Assembly: GCA_009391275.1 (NCBI GenBank)
Contig: VEXF01000009.1
Coordinates: 1-57,266 of the forward strand
Reading direction: 5' to 3'
DNA: 57,266 nucleotides
Origin: SAR202 cluster bacterium AD-804-J14_MRT_500m
GTDB lineage: Bacteria > Chloroflexota > Dehalococcoidia > UBA3495 > GCA-2712585
Positions 9,197-18,550 of this stretch are shown here, in pieces; within the stretch, counting starts at the first letter, position 1; every line of letters begins with the position of its first letter. Under the pieces are notes generated by a model. It worked only from the letters and a program-made list of their open reading frames with translations. It did no database searches and was not told the DNA's origin. The translations under genes and the position numbers were made by a program.

Positions 9197-10531
9197 CTAC
9201 CGGACCCTATGCATAACCGTCCTAGTAGCTTCTACTAAGTTATCTATTTCATTTTCGGTGCTCAGAATGTTCAGAGCGCCTGCGCATGATGCCTGGAGCC
9301 ACATACCTTCGTTTATTAATCCTAAAAACAAGGTTTTCCGTTTTAATAGATCCCCTTGGATCATCGAGCGATGGTCGATAATCGGATGTCCGGCTAAATG
9401 GATTCCAAACAATGACGCCACCCCGGTGATTTGCACTGGTACGTCAAGTTCATCGAACACGGATCGCATTTTCATACGCAGGCTTTCGCCCAGAAATGCC
9501 AACCGCTCATACACTTCTCTCGTCAAATTGTTCATTACAAACTCACCTGCCACCATAGTGGTCGGGTTAGCATTGAACGTCCCAGCATGTGGAACAGTTT
9601 CTCCGGGAGCTGATGGGTCAAAGACAGACATGATGTCCTCCCGTCCACCGAATGCGCCTACTGGTAGTCCTCCACCGATTATCTTACCTAGGGTCGTCAT
9701 ATCTGGTATCACGTTGAAAACTTCTTGTGCTCCTCCTGGAGCTACGCGAAAGCTTTGCACTTCATCAAAGATGAGTACTATTCCAAGTTCTTCGGTGACA
9801 GATCTGACTCCTTCAAGAAAATGGAGTTCAGCCGGAGCGTATCCGAACCTTGACGAGATTGGCTCCATAATCACGCATGCTAATTCGGACGCATTTTCTC
9901 GAATCTTGCGTTCGCTCTTTTCTAAATCATTAAAAGGCAGAACAATAACATCGTCTAGAACGCTCGGTGGTTGCCCAGGATGGTCAGATATAGCAGTAGG
10001 TCCAATACTATCTAGTTTGTCTGCAGGTGGCCCCACGCTCACAGATACATACTCGTGAGAACCATGGTAGCCGCCCTCGAACTTCGCTATCTTGTAACGT
10101 CCTGTGAAAGCACGTGCTGCTCTAATAGCCATCAGGGTGCCTTCGGTACCTGAATTCGTGAAGCGTATGGTCTCAACAGAAGGAATACGGTTGCTCAAAA
10201 TTTCCGCTAACCGGACTTGTGATTCAGTTGGTCCACCGTAGGCCGTACCCCTAGCTATCTGATCCTGAATGACACGCACCAACTCGGGAGGGGCGTGGCC
10301 CATGATCAAACTCGTTGCATTGATCATGAAGTCCAAGTACCTGTTCCCATCAACGTCATAGATATGGTGCCCTTCGCCACGATCAACAAAAATAGGGTAC
10401 GGATCAAAAAATGCTGTTCCTCGAGAACTTCCCCCAGGAAGGAATTGTTGGGCTTTTTGTTGTATTAATCTAGAAACTTCTGTTTTTGCTCTGTATCGTT
10501 CAATCTCCGCATCCCAGATATTTCCAGCCAT
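9197..10531 (-). CDS. Class III aminotransferase, glutamate-1-semialdehyde aminomutase-like
   Basis: A 444-residue PLP enzyme of the HemL-like class III family. The motifs FTNSGTEGTLMAIRAAR near residue 125, FDEVQSFR near 255 and TTLGKIIGGGLPVGAFGG, with the Schiff-base Lys283, are intact. HemL itself isomerises glutamate-1-semialdehyde for tetrapyrrole synthesis, but no heme genes are near and HemL-like paralogues act on many amino substrates. A strong GGGAGGA site precedes the ATG. The aldo/keto reductase follows 12 bases downstream. Confidence 0.88.
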   Translation of the reverse strand: MAGNIWDAEIERYRAKTEVSRLIQQKAQQFLPGGSSRGTAFFDPYPIFVDRGEGHHIYDVDGNRYLDFMINATSLIMGHAPPELVRVIQDQIARGTAYGGPTESQVRLAEILSNRIPSVETIRFTNSGTEGTLMAIRAARAFTGRYKIAKFEGGYHGSHEYVSVSVGPPADKLDSIGPTAISDHPGQPPSVLDDVIVLPFNDLEKSERKIRENASELACVIMEPISSRFGYAPAELHFLEGVRSVTEELGIVLIFDEVQSFRVAPGGAQEVFNVIPDMTTLGKIIGGGLPVGAFGGREDIMSVFDPSAPGETVPHAGTFNANPTTMVAGEFVMNNLTREVYERLAFLGESLRMKMRSVFDELDVPVQITGVASLFGIHLAGHPIIDHRSMIQGDLLKRKTLFLGLINEGMWLQASCAGALNILSTENEIDNLVEATRTVMHRVR

Positions 10532-10602
10532 ATGAATCCTCCCAGTTGTGCATTTTAGCTATGGTACCATCGAACGATGGACCAGACTAACAAATTATCA
10601 GG

Positions 10603-10631
10603 TTGCATCACTTCCCAAGGCATCGTATGCT
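10603..10631 (+). promoter_or_regulatory. Candidate promoter for the amidohydrolase gene
   Basis: TTGCAT (10603-10608) and TATGCT (10626-10631) are 17 bases apart, about 107 bases before the ATG at 10738. A nearby TTGACA has no well-spaced -10 partner. It is a moderate match only. Confidence 0.35.
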
Positions 10632-10737
10632 TTTGACATCGAAAGATAGGCTTATATCTGCGTAACAGCCTCTTCCCTAGGCCAATATTAGCGCAAACAC
10701 GTATCCAACGAATATCAACAACATAGGAGGCAATCAA

Positions 10738-12438
10738 ATGGCCGAGTATGATCTAGTAATCCGCGGTGGCACGATCGTAGATGGCACCGGTATCCCGCGG
10801 TTTAAGGCCGATATGGCAATAAAGGATGGGAGGATCGCCCGGATTAGTGGAAAAATTCCAACCGGCGGTGCCAAAGAGATCGACGCTGTGGGTTGCATAG
10901 TGGCTCCAGGAGCTATTGATCTCCATACCCATTACGACGCTCAGCTTAACTGGGATCCTTACGCCTCTCTGTCTGGGTGGTTTGGTGTAACTTCTCTTAC
11001 CATTGGCGAGTGTGGCTTCGGTTTCGCTCCTACAAAACCCGAAGACCGAGACCTGAATATGAGGATGATGAATCGCATTGAGGCTATACCACTCGAATCT
11101 ATGAGAAAAGGCCTACGATGGGACTGGGAGACCTTCCCGCAATATCTGGACAGTTTAGACCGACAAGGACTAGGGGTGAACGTAGGAGCATTGTTCCCTT
11201 TCTCTCCTATGCGCGGATACGTCCTAGGAATGCTACCTGCCAGAGAGCGTACTTCTGTCACGGATTCTGAATTAAATCAAATGCGGCAGCTATTCGACGA
11301 AGCTATGCAAGCAGGAGCTTTTGGCTTCTCTTTTGATAAGAACATGGAAGATCGTCCGGAAGATGGCGGGTTCCTACCTAGCCATGTTGCTTCAGACGAT
11401 GAATTCATGGCATTAGCAGAGATCCTAGGAAAATATGGAGCTGGACACATGGGTCTCACTCTCGGTTTCGGGTATTCGGAAGAAGAACGACGATCCATTC
11501 GGAGCCTGACAGGGAACATGATGCGAGCTAGTGGGCGGCCATTTTCATTACTCGACATTGAAATGGGCGAGGATCCAGATTGGGAAGATACTTGCCGAAA
11601 GGATGGCCTCCAATTACTCTATCAACAACTTTCAACCGGAGTAGGCATAGGCCAACAATTTAGACTCTCTGAATTCAATATGTATGATTACATGCCACAC
11701 TGGGTTGAACCACTATTGGGCACACCTGGTGAGAGAGCTGAAAAACTTAAAGACCCTAGCATCCGTCCTGCCATGAAAGCTGATGTAGCCCAATGGCCAA
11801 ATCGCCGGACCGACTGGAATCGTGTCCGTGCAGTTGAGGTAGTTCACGAGAGGAACTATCAATACGAAGGTCTCTCCATAAACGAGATAGCAGCTAAAAT
11901 GGGCAAGGAGCCATTAGACGCCCTACTAGACTTGGCCCTTGATGAAGGATTGGAAACCGAGTTCACCACACCACCACTGGATACTGAAGACGAGATAAAC
12001 AATCACGGTAAAAGTCTTTTAGATCCTTACACTCATATCTCCGTATCAGATGGTGGTGCTCATACCCGCTTTACAACTCATAGCGTATGGCCCATGTTTT
12101 GGCTGTCCTACTGGATTCGTGATCGAGAATTGATGACTCTCGAGCAAGGACACTACAAGATGAGCGCTCTACCCGCTTGGATCACTGATTTCAAAGATCG
12201 AGGAACTCTAAGGGTTGGAAACTGGGCTGACATCATCGTTTATGACTTGGACAAATTAGGTTTCTTACACGAGAAACCGATATATGCGGACGATTTTCCT
12301 GGCGGTGAGCGGCGGTTGATTCAGAAACCCACGGGCCTGATGTATACCATTGTTAATGGAACCATCACATTCGAAGGAACCGATTGCACTGGCGAGTTAC
12401 CTGGCAAACTCCTACGAAGCCACGATATGGTTAGCTAG
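10738..12438 (+). CDS. N-acyl-D-amino-acid deacylase family amidohydrolase
   Basis: A 566-residue metal-dependent amidohydrolase of the D-aminoacylase type. The N-terminal beta-sandwich (DLVIRGGTIVDGTG) leads into the metal motif DLHTHYDAQLNWDP at about residue 60, and GECGFGFAP supplies the Cys typical of this family. SVSDGGAHTRF near residue 435 carries the catalytic Asp, and WADIIVYDLD marks the return of the small beta domain. These enzymes remove acyl groups from N-acyl-D-amino acids or related amides. AGGAGG stands before the ATG, and a clear terminator follows the stop codon, so it is a single-gene transcript. Confidence 0.9.
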   Translation: MAEYDLVIRGGTIVDGTGIPRFKADMAIKDGRIARISGKIPTGGAKEIDAVGCIVAPGAIDLHTHYDAQLNWDPYASLSGWFGVTSLTIGECGFGFAPTKPEDRDLNMRMMNRIEAIPLESMRKGLRWDWETFPQYLDSLDRQGLGVNVGALFPFSPMRGYVLGMLPARERTSVTDSELNQMRQLFDEAMQAGAFGFSFDKNMEDRPEDGGFLPSHVASDDEFMALAEILGKYGAGHMGLTLGFGYSEEERRSIRSLTGNMMRASGRPFSLLDIEMGEDPDWEDTCRKDGLQLLYQQLSTGVGIGQQFRLSEFNMYDYMPHWVEPLLGTPGERAEKLKDPSIRPAMKADVAQWPNRRTDWNRVRAVEVVHERNYQYEGLSINEIAAKMGKEPLDALLDLALDEGLETEFTTPPLDTEDEINNHGKSLLDPYTHISVSDGGAHTRFTTHSVWPMFWLSYWIRDRELMTLEQGHYKMSALPAWITDFKDRGTLRVGNWADIIVYDLDKLGFLHEKPIYADDFPGGERRLIQKPTGLMYTIVNGTITFEGTDCTGELPGKLLRSHDMVS

Positions 12439-12459
12439 AATCCATCTTTGGTACCTTTG

Positions 12460-12490
12460 AAAAGAGCCTCGGAATAACCGAGGCTCTTTT
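12460..12490 (+). terminator. Intrinsic terminator
   Basis: A 13-bp perfect stem, AAAAGAGCCTCGG pairing with CCGAGGCTCTTTT around an AATAA loop, is followed by a T-rich run. It ends the amidohydrolase transcript. The A-tract and T-tract also make it a possible terminator for the opposing luciferase-like gene. Confidence 0.92.
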
Positions 12491-12537
12491 CATTCTTTGT
12501 TTCTTAACATTCACTAACCTGGGGGGGAAGCACACCG

Positions 12538-13656
12538 CTACTCAGCCAAATCATCATCAAGCGTATTTTGGGAAGTTATACCAAATGCTTGTGCTAGGAG
12601 CTTATAAGATCTCACCCTAGCTCGGAAAGAATAGCAATTGGTGACTAAACCTATGTCATGAGTTTGATACCTCTCAGCGTTATCCACTATCCAATCTCTT
12701 ACTTGGTCGGGAGTACTATCTCGATATCCTTTTCTATAGCTGTCGACATGTTGGCGTGCCTCTTCGGTCAAAGGAAAATCTGCTGCCTCCTGAGGAGGAA
12801 ACAACCCATGTTCCATCCCGATGAACCACGCCACCCTGTTCAAGTTACGGCTAGCTCCTAATAAAATAGCTTCTTTCTCGGTCGGAGCGCAGATGACTTG
12901 GAAAGTGACATTGACCTTTGGTTTTTTAAGAAAATTGGAGGCTTGAAATTCGTTCCTATAGATCTCAGTCACACTAGGCCCATAGTCACCAGTGTTACCG
13001 AAGAAATCTGCAAACGAGAATGGCATTCCCAATTGGGCAGCTAATTGGGCGCTGTAAGTGCTTGACCCTAGAAGCCATACCTCAGGAGACGAATCTGGGA
13101 TTGGGCCTGGTAAGACATGGATCCGAGAAAACGGATGGCTTTCATCAATTTTCCCGTTAATGAAACCGATCAGATCTAATACTTGTTGGGGGAAATGTTG
13201 TATTTCGGCCTGACGCCGCGGATAGGCTAGTGCCGCAGCGGTCAACTGATCGCTTCCGGGTGCTCGACCTATACCTAGATCAATCCGACCTGGAAAAAAT
13301 GAGTCCAAAATACGGAACTGCTCCGCTACTTTCAATGCTGAGTAATGGGAAAGCATTACCCCACCACTCCCTACCCTGATGGTTCGGGTTTGCGCTGCAA
13401 TCTGACCTATCAATAGCTCAGGACTCGTCCCTGCAAATGAAGGAGCGCTATGATGCTCTGCCACCCAATAACGCTTATAGCCCAACCGCTCTACCGTCTG
13501 AGCTAGCTTTACCGATTCTGCTAATGCTTCTGCTGGTGTACCGCCTCTCCGCATGGGAGATTGGTCTACAACGCTCAGTGTAAACTGACTGGACGATGGT
13601 GGGGGATTAAATTCCGGGTTTGCTGGATTGTCTGACATAGAACTCAATTCATTCAA
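12538..13656 (-). CDS. Luciferase-like flavin-dependent oxidoreductase, YhbW-type
   Basis: A 372-residue LLM-class flavoprotein of the alkanal monooxygenase-like subgroup. Signatures are TLSVVDQSPMRRGGTPAEAL, the barrel segment RYWVAEHHSAPSFAGTSPE, RVGSGGVMLSHYSALKVAEQF and IDLGIGRAPGSDQ. The first codon taken is TTG 13656; ATG 13638 is an alternative, and neither has a strong ribosome site. It begins four bases after the stop of the M20 peptidase gene, so the two are translationally close. It belongs to a different subgroup from the enzyme at 5959. Confidence 0.88.
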   Translation of the reverse strand: MNELSSMSDNPANPEFNPPPSSSQFTLSVVDQSPMRRGGTPAEALAESVKLAQTVERLGYKRYWVAEHHSAPSFAGTSPELLIGQIAAQTRTIRVGSGGVMLSHYSALKVAEQFRILDSFFPGRIDLGIGRAPGSDQLTAAALAYPRRQAEIQHFPQQVLDLIGFINGKIDESHPFSRIHVLPGPIPDSSPEVWLLGSSTYSAQLAAQLGMPFSFADFFGNTGDYGPSVTEIYRNEFQASNFLKKPKVNVTFQVICAPTEKEAILLGASRNLNRVAWFIGMEHGLFPPQEAADFPLTEEARQHVDSYRKGYRDSTPDQVRDWIVDNAERYQTHDIGLVTNCYSFRARVRSYKLLAQAFGITSQNTLDDDLAE

Positions 13657-13660
13657 TCGG

Positions 13661-14743
13661 TTAGGCTGAAGTAGTCAACAGAGCCCGACAAAACCGGGCC
13701 GCGTCATATAGATCATCGATCGGCACATTCTCCCTTACAGTATGCATTTCACGTGTGGACATTCCCACCACTACACATTTGATTCCATGCCTATTCAAGA
13801 CATTTGCATCAGTACCACCGCCTGATGGACCGATTTCTGGCTCTAGGTTCATTGACCCCAATACTTTAGTAGCTCTTCCGACCATTGGATCATCATCTGA
13901 CAGAGAATACATTTGGAATTCGACTTCCATATCGCCGTTTATCAAAGCATCTCGGTGAGTTCCCCGTGCCTCTTCTAAGGTATTTAACACCTGTAGTTTG
14001 AGCAAATCTATTGTCTCTAAACTCCTGCTACGAAATTCTCCAGTGAAAGCAGCAGATTCTGGGACAGCATTACGGACGGACCCTCCCTTAATAGTACCTA
14101 TGTTAAACGTAGTCTCATCATCGAGCCGGCCTTGTGGGAGCTTACCAATGATATCTGATGCTATTCTGATAGCTGAAAGGCCTTTCTCAGGCTCCACACC
14201 AGCATGAGCAGATCGACCAGTAACTTCTACCTCTATACTTATGTAGGTAGGACTTGCCACGGTGATCTTGCTTACTGGACCATTACCGTCGAATACTACT
14301 CCTTCCTTTGCCTTCAACAAAGAAAGGTCGAGGTTCCGTGCACCCACTAGCCCAACCTCTTCACCTTTCGTGAAAACCAACTGTACGGGAATTCGACCTA
14401 GGCGCTCCATATGAATGGACTCTAAAGCTTCAAGCATAGCAGCAACGCCCCCCTTGCAATCTCCCCCGAGGATGGTAGTTCCATCGGAAATAATCCGCCC
14501 TTCCACAACCCTGGGATTGATGCCCCTTCCAGGTTCTACCGTATCCATATGAGCCGACAACATGAGAGGGCTTTCACCGTCCTCAGTTGCAAAAAGATTG
14601 CCGTGAGCATCTCTTTGTATTTCAAATCCTAAGCTGCTAAGCCTCCTAGTCAAATCCTGGGCCATATCTTCTTCTTCACCAGATGGGCTATCTATTCTTA
14701 CGATATCGCAGAAAGTCTTCACCAACCGGTCTCGGTCAATCAT
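13661..14743 (-). CDS. M20/PepT-like zinc metallopeptidase
   Basis: A co-catalytic zinc peptidase of about 360 residues, resembling peptidase T and related aminotripeptidases. SAHMDTVEPG holds the first metal His and Asp, LGGDCKGGVAAML the bridging Asp, and FTKGEEVGLVGA the catalytic Glu and metal Glu. The dimerisation domain (GRSAHAGVEPEKG) and the final His (TREMHTVRENV) are present. The ATG at 14743 with GGAGAG upstream is preferred over the TTG at 14755. It is the first gene of a two-gene operon with a luciferase-like enzyme. Confidence 0.9.
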   Translation of the reverse strand: MIDRDRLVKTFCDIVRIDSPSGEEEDMAQDLTRRLSSLGFEIQRDAHGNLFATEDGESPLMLSAHMDTVEPGRGINPRVVEGRIISDGTTILGGDCKGGVAAMLEALESIHMERLGRIPVQLVFTKGEEVGLVGARNLDLSLLKAKEGVVFDGNGPVSKITVASPTYISIEVEVTGRSAHAGVEPEKGLSAIRIASDIIGKLPQGRLDDETTFNIGTIKGGSVRNAVPESAAFTGEFRSRSLETIDLLKLQVLNTLEEARGTHRDALINGDMEVEFQMYSLSDDDPMVGRATKVLGSMNLEPEIGPSGGGTDANVLNRHGIKCVVVGMSTREMHTVRENVPIDDLYDAARFCRALLTTSA

Positions 14744-14870
14744 TAATCTCTCCAATATTGCCTGATTGAATCCCCAAATCTATGGTCAGAATTATACACT
14801 AGAACACGCCCATGCCTCCGATTTGGACGCAGTTGGTACTAACGCAGTTATTTTGCTGCAGTCAAAATTC

Positions 14871-14899
14871 TTGACACCCCCAAGGGCCATTGATAGGAT
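14871..14899 (+). promoter_or_regulatory. Predicted promoter of the citrate synthase gene
   Basis: A perfect TTGACA (14871-14876) and TAGGAT (14894-14899) with 17 bases between, 87 bases ahead of the citrate synthase ATG. The leader between them contains no obvious regulatory hairpin. Confidence 0.7.
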
Positions 14900-14986
14900 A
14901 AGTTCAGCCCTCATATGGTTCGCCAAAAGGGGGAACCCTCCCGTTAAGGCCTAAATTTACATGCCCATCTCTAAGGAGCCCGTGCC

Positions 14987-16129
14987 ATGCCGAGCAGCAC
15001 TAACCAAATCCACCGTGGCCTCCGAAGCGTCTACTTCGACACGAGCTCCGCCAGTTTCATAGACGGAGAAATCGGTAAGCTGCTGTATCGCGGCTATAAC
15101 ATTCACGATCTAGCTGAAAAATCGACCTACGAAGATGTAATATACCTCCTCTTGTATGGCGAATTACCAAATCGAAAACAATTGTCCGAGATAGAGCAGA
15201 CTCTAAGGACGAGCCGCGAAATCCCAGATGAAGTTATCCAGGTTTTAGAACTGATCAAAAACAGTCATCCTATGGATGCACTAAGAACAGGGGTATCTGC
15301 GCTAGCCGCGTTCGACCCAGAGGTCAATGACAATTCCATAGAAGCCACCAGGCGTAAAGGTATCCGTCTAACTGCCCAGGCTCCCACGATTGTTGCTGCC
15401 CATCATAGGATACGGCAAGGTTTGCAGCCCATTCAGCCTGATCCCGAGCTAAATCTAGCCGGAAGTTTTCTCCATATGGTTTTTGGAAAGCGCCCAACTG
15501 CAGAAGAAGCACAGTTAATGGACGTCGACTTCATTATCCACGCTGAACATGGTTCCAACGCATCGGCATTCGCAGCCCGAGTGACTGCATCCACAGTCTC
15601 GGACCTCCACTCTGCTGTAGTTACCGGTATCGGTGTCCTGAAAGGACCTTGGCACGGCGGAGCCGCAGAATCCGTAATGAAGATGGCACAAGATATAGGA
15701 GACCCGGAGAACGCCGAGTCTTATGCTCGTAATATCATAGACAACGGCGGGCGTATCATGGGGTTCGGACACCGCGTATATAAGGCCGAAGATCCACGGG
15801 CACGCCACATGAGAGATCGGTCAAAGATACTGAGCGAACAGAAGGGCCAACCTCAGTGGTTCGAAATACTGCGCCATCTCGAGACTAAAGTAATGGCACC
15901 TTATAGAGAAAAAGGTATCTACGTTAACGTCGATTTCTATGCTGGTTCAGTTTATTATTTGCTAGGCATCCCTGATGATCTTTTTGTTCCCATATTCGCA
16001 ATCGGGCGAATCCCAGGATGGACTCTTCAATGTATCGAACAATATTCTGACAATATAATCATACGCCCGCTGACTGAATACACGGGCCCCATGGATCGAG
16101 AATACATCCCTCTCGATAAAAGGGGTTAA
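14987..16129 (+). CDS. gltA: Citrate synthase
   Basis: A 380-residue short-type bacterial citrate synthase. It condenses oxaloacetate and acetyl-CoA. The active-site segments are HAEHGSNASAFAARV, GPWHGGAAESVM and the family signature GFGHRVYKAEDPRA, with the C-terminal RPLTEYTGP. AAGGAG precedes the ATG. The length and simple architecture also fit 2-methylcitrate synthase, which this family cannot always be told apart from; MmgE/PrpD 11 kb away keeps that open. It is followed by a methyltransferase gene 30 bases downstream. Confidence 0.95.
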   Translation: MPSSTNQIHRGLRSVYFDTSSASFIDGEIGKLLYRGYNIHDLAEKSTYEDVIYLLLYGELPNRKQLSEIEQTLRTSREIPDEVIQVLELIKNSHPMDALRTGVSALAAFDPEVNDNSIEATRRKGIRLTAQAPTIVAAHHRIRQGLQPIQPDPELNLAGSFLHMVFGKRPTAEEAQLMDVDFIIHAEHGSNASAFAARVTASTVSDLHSAVVTGIGVLKGPWHGGAAESVMKMAQDIGDPENAESYARNIIDNGGRIMGFGHRVYKAEDPRARHMRDRSKILSEQKGQPQWFEILRHLETKVMAPYREKGIYVNVDFYAGSVYYLLGIPDDLFVPIFAIGRIPGWTLQCIEQYSDNIIIRPLTEYTGPMDREYIPLDKRG

Positions 16130-16159
16130 GCGAACACCGGATCTCTAGACTTACCACAA

Positions 16160-17437
16160 GTGGTTAAAGATAAACCTCCGAACCCATCCCTGGACACCGA
16201 CGTGTCTTTGCAGTCCGTCTCCCAAGAATTAGATAATCGCGTCCGAAATCGGGGCGCGGTCACCTTCGCCGAATTCATGTCATTGGCACTTTATTGGCCT
16301 AACGGGGGATATTATACTCATCTAGAAAACCTATCAGCATATAAAGACTATTACACCGCTCCTTCCGTTCATCCAACTTTCGGTGCATTACTTGCAGTCC
16401 AACTATTCCAGATGTGGCGAAACCTGAATAGACCCAATCCATTTTGGATCGTCGAATCAGGGGCTAGCAGTGGCCTTCTTTGCCATGACATAGTCAATTT
16501 TTCGACGCATTTGCCAGAAGGCTTCCCTGACGCACTTAGATATCTTTGTATCGACGTCAGAAAAACCGTAGGATTCGAGAGTAAGCTAGTGCACTATCGC
16601 AATGTTGTAGGGCGCATCTCAGCTACTCAGCTACCGCTTATCCCATTTGTAGGATGTATTCTTTCTAATGAACTCCTTGATGCCTTCCCGGTACACGTCG
16701 TTCAACAACAGAACGGCCAACTCAAGGAAGTTTACGTCACGACTGATGTTAATGGGTTAAAAGAACAGCTTGGTCCACCCTCAACAAATGCGCTAGTACA
16801 CCGTCTGGAAAATCTCCAGATACACCTAGCCGAGGGACAGCGTGCTGAGATCAACCTCTCATTGGATGAGTGGTTACATGGAGCTGCCCAACTACTAAAA
16901 AGAGGTTATTTGCTAACCGTTGATTATGGTCGGGAAGCCACCGAGTTATACTCACACGAAAGGCCAAATGGCACCTTAACATGTTACTTTGATCATCTTC
17001 AAACAAACGATCCATTTCTACGAGTAGGACTTCAAGACTTAACTTCCCAAGTAGATTTTACGACGGTCAAAAAATTAGGTATGGATGTCGGCCTACAACC
17101 CGTGACATATCTCACCCAATCAAAAGCACTCAACAATCTGGGCATCAAGCACATGATGTCATTGTTGAGAACATCAAAATTATCGCAAGTGGAACAAGCC
17201 GCGAATAGAATGGGAATGCTGGATCTGGTCCGTCCAACAGGAATGGGCGATTTCAAGCTACTTGTCCAACAAAAAGATGTCTTCGCAGAACATCTATGGT
17301 GCGAAACCCCTGACGACGACTTGAAATCTCTACTGCACCGACTACCCTTGCAACTACTCACAGAGTCGCATGTATCACTGGTTGCTGCCAAATATCCGCA
17401 TCTCACGCAAGACTGGGGAACTTGGGATCTAGAATAA
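16160..17437 (+). CDS. MidA/NDUFAF7-family SAM-dependent methyltransferase
   Basis: A 425-residue class I methyltransferase of the MidA (COG1565) family. The N terminus has RGAVTFAEFMSLALYWPNGGYY, typical of the family, then IVESGASSGLLCHDIV as SAM motif I (family members usually have E-x-G-x-G) and ILSNELLDAFPVHVV as the conserved post-motif. The eukaryotic NDUFAF7 dimethylates an arginine of a complex I subunit; bacterial targets are unknown. GTG start at 16160, 30 bases after gltA, so it is likely cotranscribed. The Ser in place of Gly in motif I is a small deviation. Confidence 0.87.
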   Translation: MVKDKPPNPSLDTDVSLQSVSQELDNRVRNRGAVTFAEFMSLALYWPNGGYYTHLENLSAYKDYYTAPSVHPTFGALLAVQLFQMWRNLNRPNPFWIVESGASSGLLCHDIVNFSTHLPEGFPDALRYLCIDVRKTVGFESKLVHYRNVVGRISATQLPLIPFVGCILSNELLDAFPVHVVQQQNGQLKEVYVTTDVNGLKEQLGPPSTNALVHRLENLQIHLAEGQRAEINLSLDEWLHGAAQLLKRGYLLTVDYGREATELYSHERPNGTLTCYFDHLQTNDPFLRVGLQDLTSQVDFTTVKKLGMDVGLQPVTYLTQSKALNNLGIKHMMSLLRTSKLSQVEQAANRMGMLDLVRPTGMGDFKLLVQQKDVFAEHLWCETPDDDLKSLLHRLPLQLLTESHVSLVAAKYPHLTQDWGTWDLE

Positions 17438-17567
17438 CTATATAAGCTGAACACAATGCTAGATTTGCTGCCATCGATATCCCGAATTTAACCATATTGG
17501 TACTTATTTAGATTTTCTGTTACTCACAACTTCTATGTCTTCATTAGCCAACGGCAAAAATTACACG

Positions 17568-18446
17568 TTATCTATTCTCTACCGTTAACGAAGTTTCTGA
17601 TCTGATTATTCGGGTCGTACCTTGGGGTCGAGGAGTGCATAGCCTAGCGGTAGTTATGAATCCTGTATGCGCGACCATCCTATGAACAGGTCTCATGCTA
17701 CGCTCAGATACATGCCACGGGCGCAACATTAACTCTACGGCCTCAATAAGCTGGAATCCACCGTGGGATTCCAATTCCTGAGTTAATCTGTGCACCTGCA
17801 ATACGGTCGGGAGAAAACTGACAAAAATTCCGCCAGGAACTAGCAGATTCCCCGCCGAAGCTACCACCCTCCAAGGCTCAGGAACGTCTAATACCAGTCG
17901 GTCCACATCAGTCTCTTCTACTCCTTGGTAAATATCCCCCTCTTTCACGTCCAAAGAGTATCCTTTGGGAATCAATGGCGAAATGTTCTTGAGAGCTTGT
18001 TGGGTTTGATCGGACCGCAGATCATATGAGGTAACTTTGCCATTTTGCCCTACAGCTCGTAACAGAGCTAATGTGAGAGCTCCAGATCCAAACCCTGCTT
18101 CAACAACATGGGACCCAGGGAATATATCCCCCAGCATAATAATCGCACCTAAATCTTTCGGATATACTACCTGGGTAACTCGCCGCATTTCCAAAACGTA
18201 GTCTGAAAGCGTCGGTTTCAACGCCAAAAGCCTATGTCCATTACTAGTTTGCACCCACTCCCCTTGGCATTTACCAAGAACCTTGGAGTGCTCTAGAAAT
18301 CCCAGATGGGTATGGAAAGATTCGCCTTCTGTCAGGGTAACAAGGTAACGACGTCCTTTGCGGTCTATCAAGAGAGAAAGGTCTCCATCTTGAAACCGTG
18401 ATCTCAAAGACTCTGCAGGATCCATCCTTTCGCCTATATTGCTCAT
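17568..18446 (-). CDS. trmI: tRNA (adenine-58-N1)-methyltransferase TrmI
   Basis: A 292-residue SAM methyltransferase that makes m1A58 in the tRNA T-loop as a homotetramer. An N-terminal beta domain (LSLLIDRKGRRYLVTL) precedes IIMLGDIFPGSHVVEAGFGSGALTLALL, the TrmI SAM-binding motif, and LDVPEPW carries the catalytic Asp region. The gene is preceded on the same strand by the peroxiredoxin gene, 104 bases upstream. The 130 bases after its stop toward 17438 show no gene. Confidence 0.9.
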   Translation of the reverse strand: MSNIGERMDPAESLRSRFQDGDLSLLIDRKGRRYLVTLTEGESFHTHLGFLEHSKVLGKCQGEWVQTSNGHRLLALKPTLSDYVLEMRRVTQVVYPKDLGAIIMLGDIFPGSHVVEAGFGSGALTLALLRAVGQNGKVTSYDLRSDQTQQALKNISPLIPKGYSLDVKEGDIYQGVEETDVDRLVLDVPEPWRVVASAGNLLVPGGIFVSFLPTVLQVHRLTQELESHGGFQLIEAVELMLRPWHVSERSMRPVHRMVAHTGFITTARLCTPRPQGTTRIIRSETSLTVENR

Positions 18447-18550
18447 AGGTTTTGCGGTGCTACGAGAGGAGCATTACGACTGCAGGGCAGGGCCATTTTG
18501 CAACTTTCAGTGCCTCCCGAATGGACCTCATACCCCCTCAACAAATGCTT

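Noticed and set aside
9084..10058. A 324-codon plus-strand frame
   Set aside because: It is antisense to the aldo/keto reductase and aminotransferase genes, has a Ser/Pro/Thr-rich low-order composition and no recognisable motif; it is a shadow of the real genes.
10634..10654. TTGACA with TATATC ahead of the amidohydrolase gene
   Set aside because: The spacing is only 14 bases, too short for a standard promoter; the pair at 10603-10631 is better spaced.
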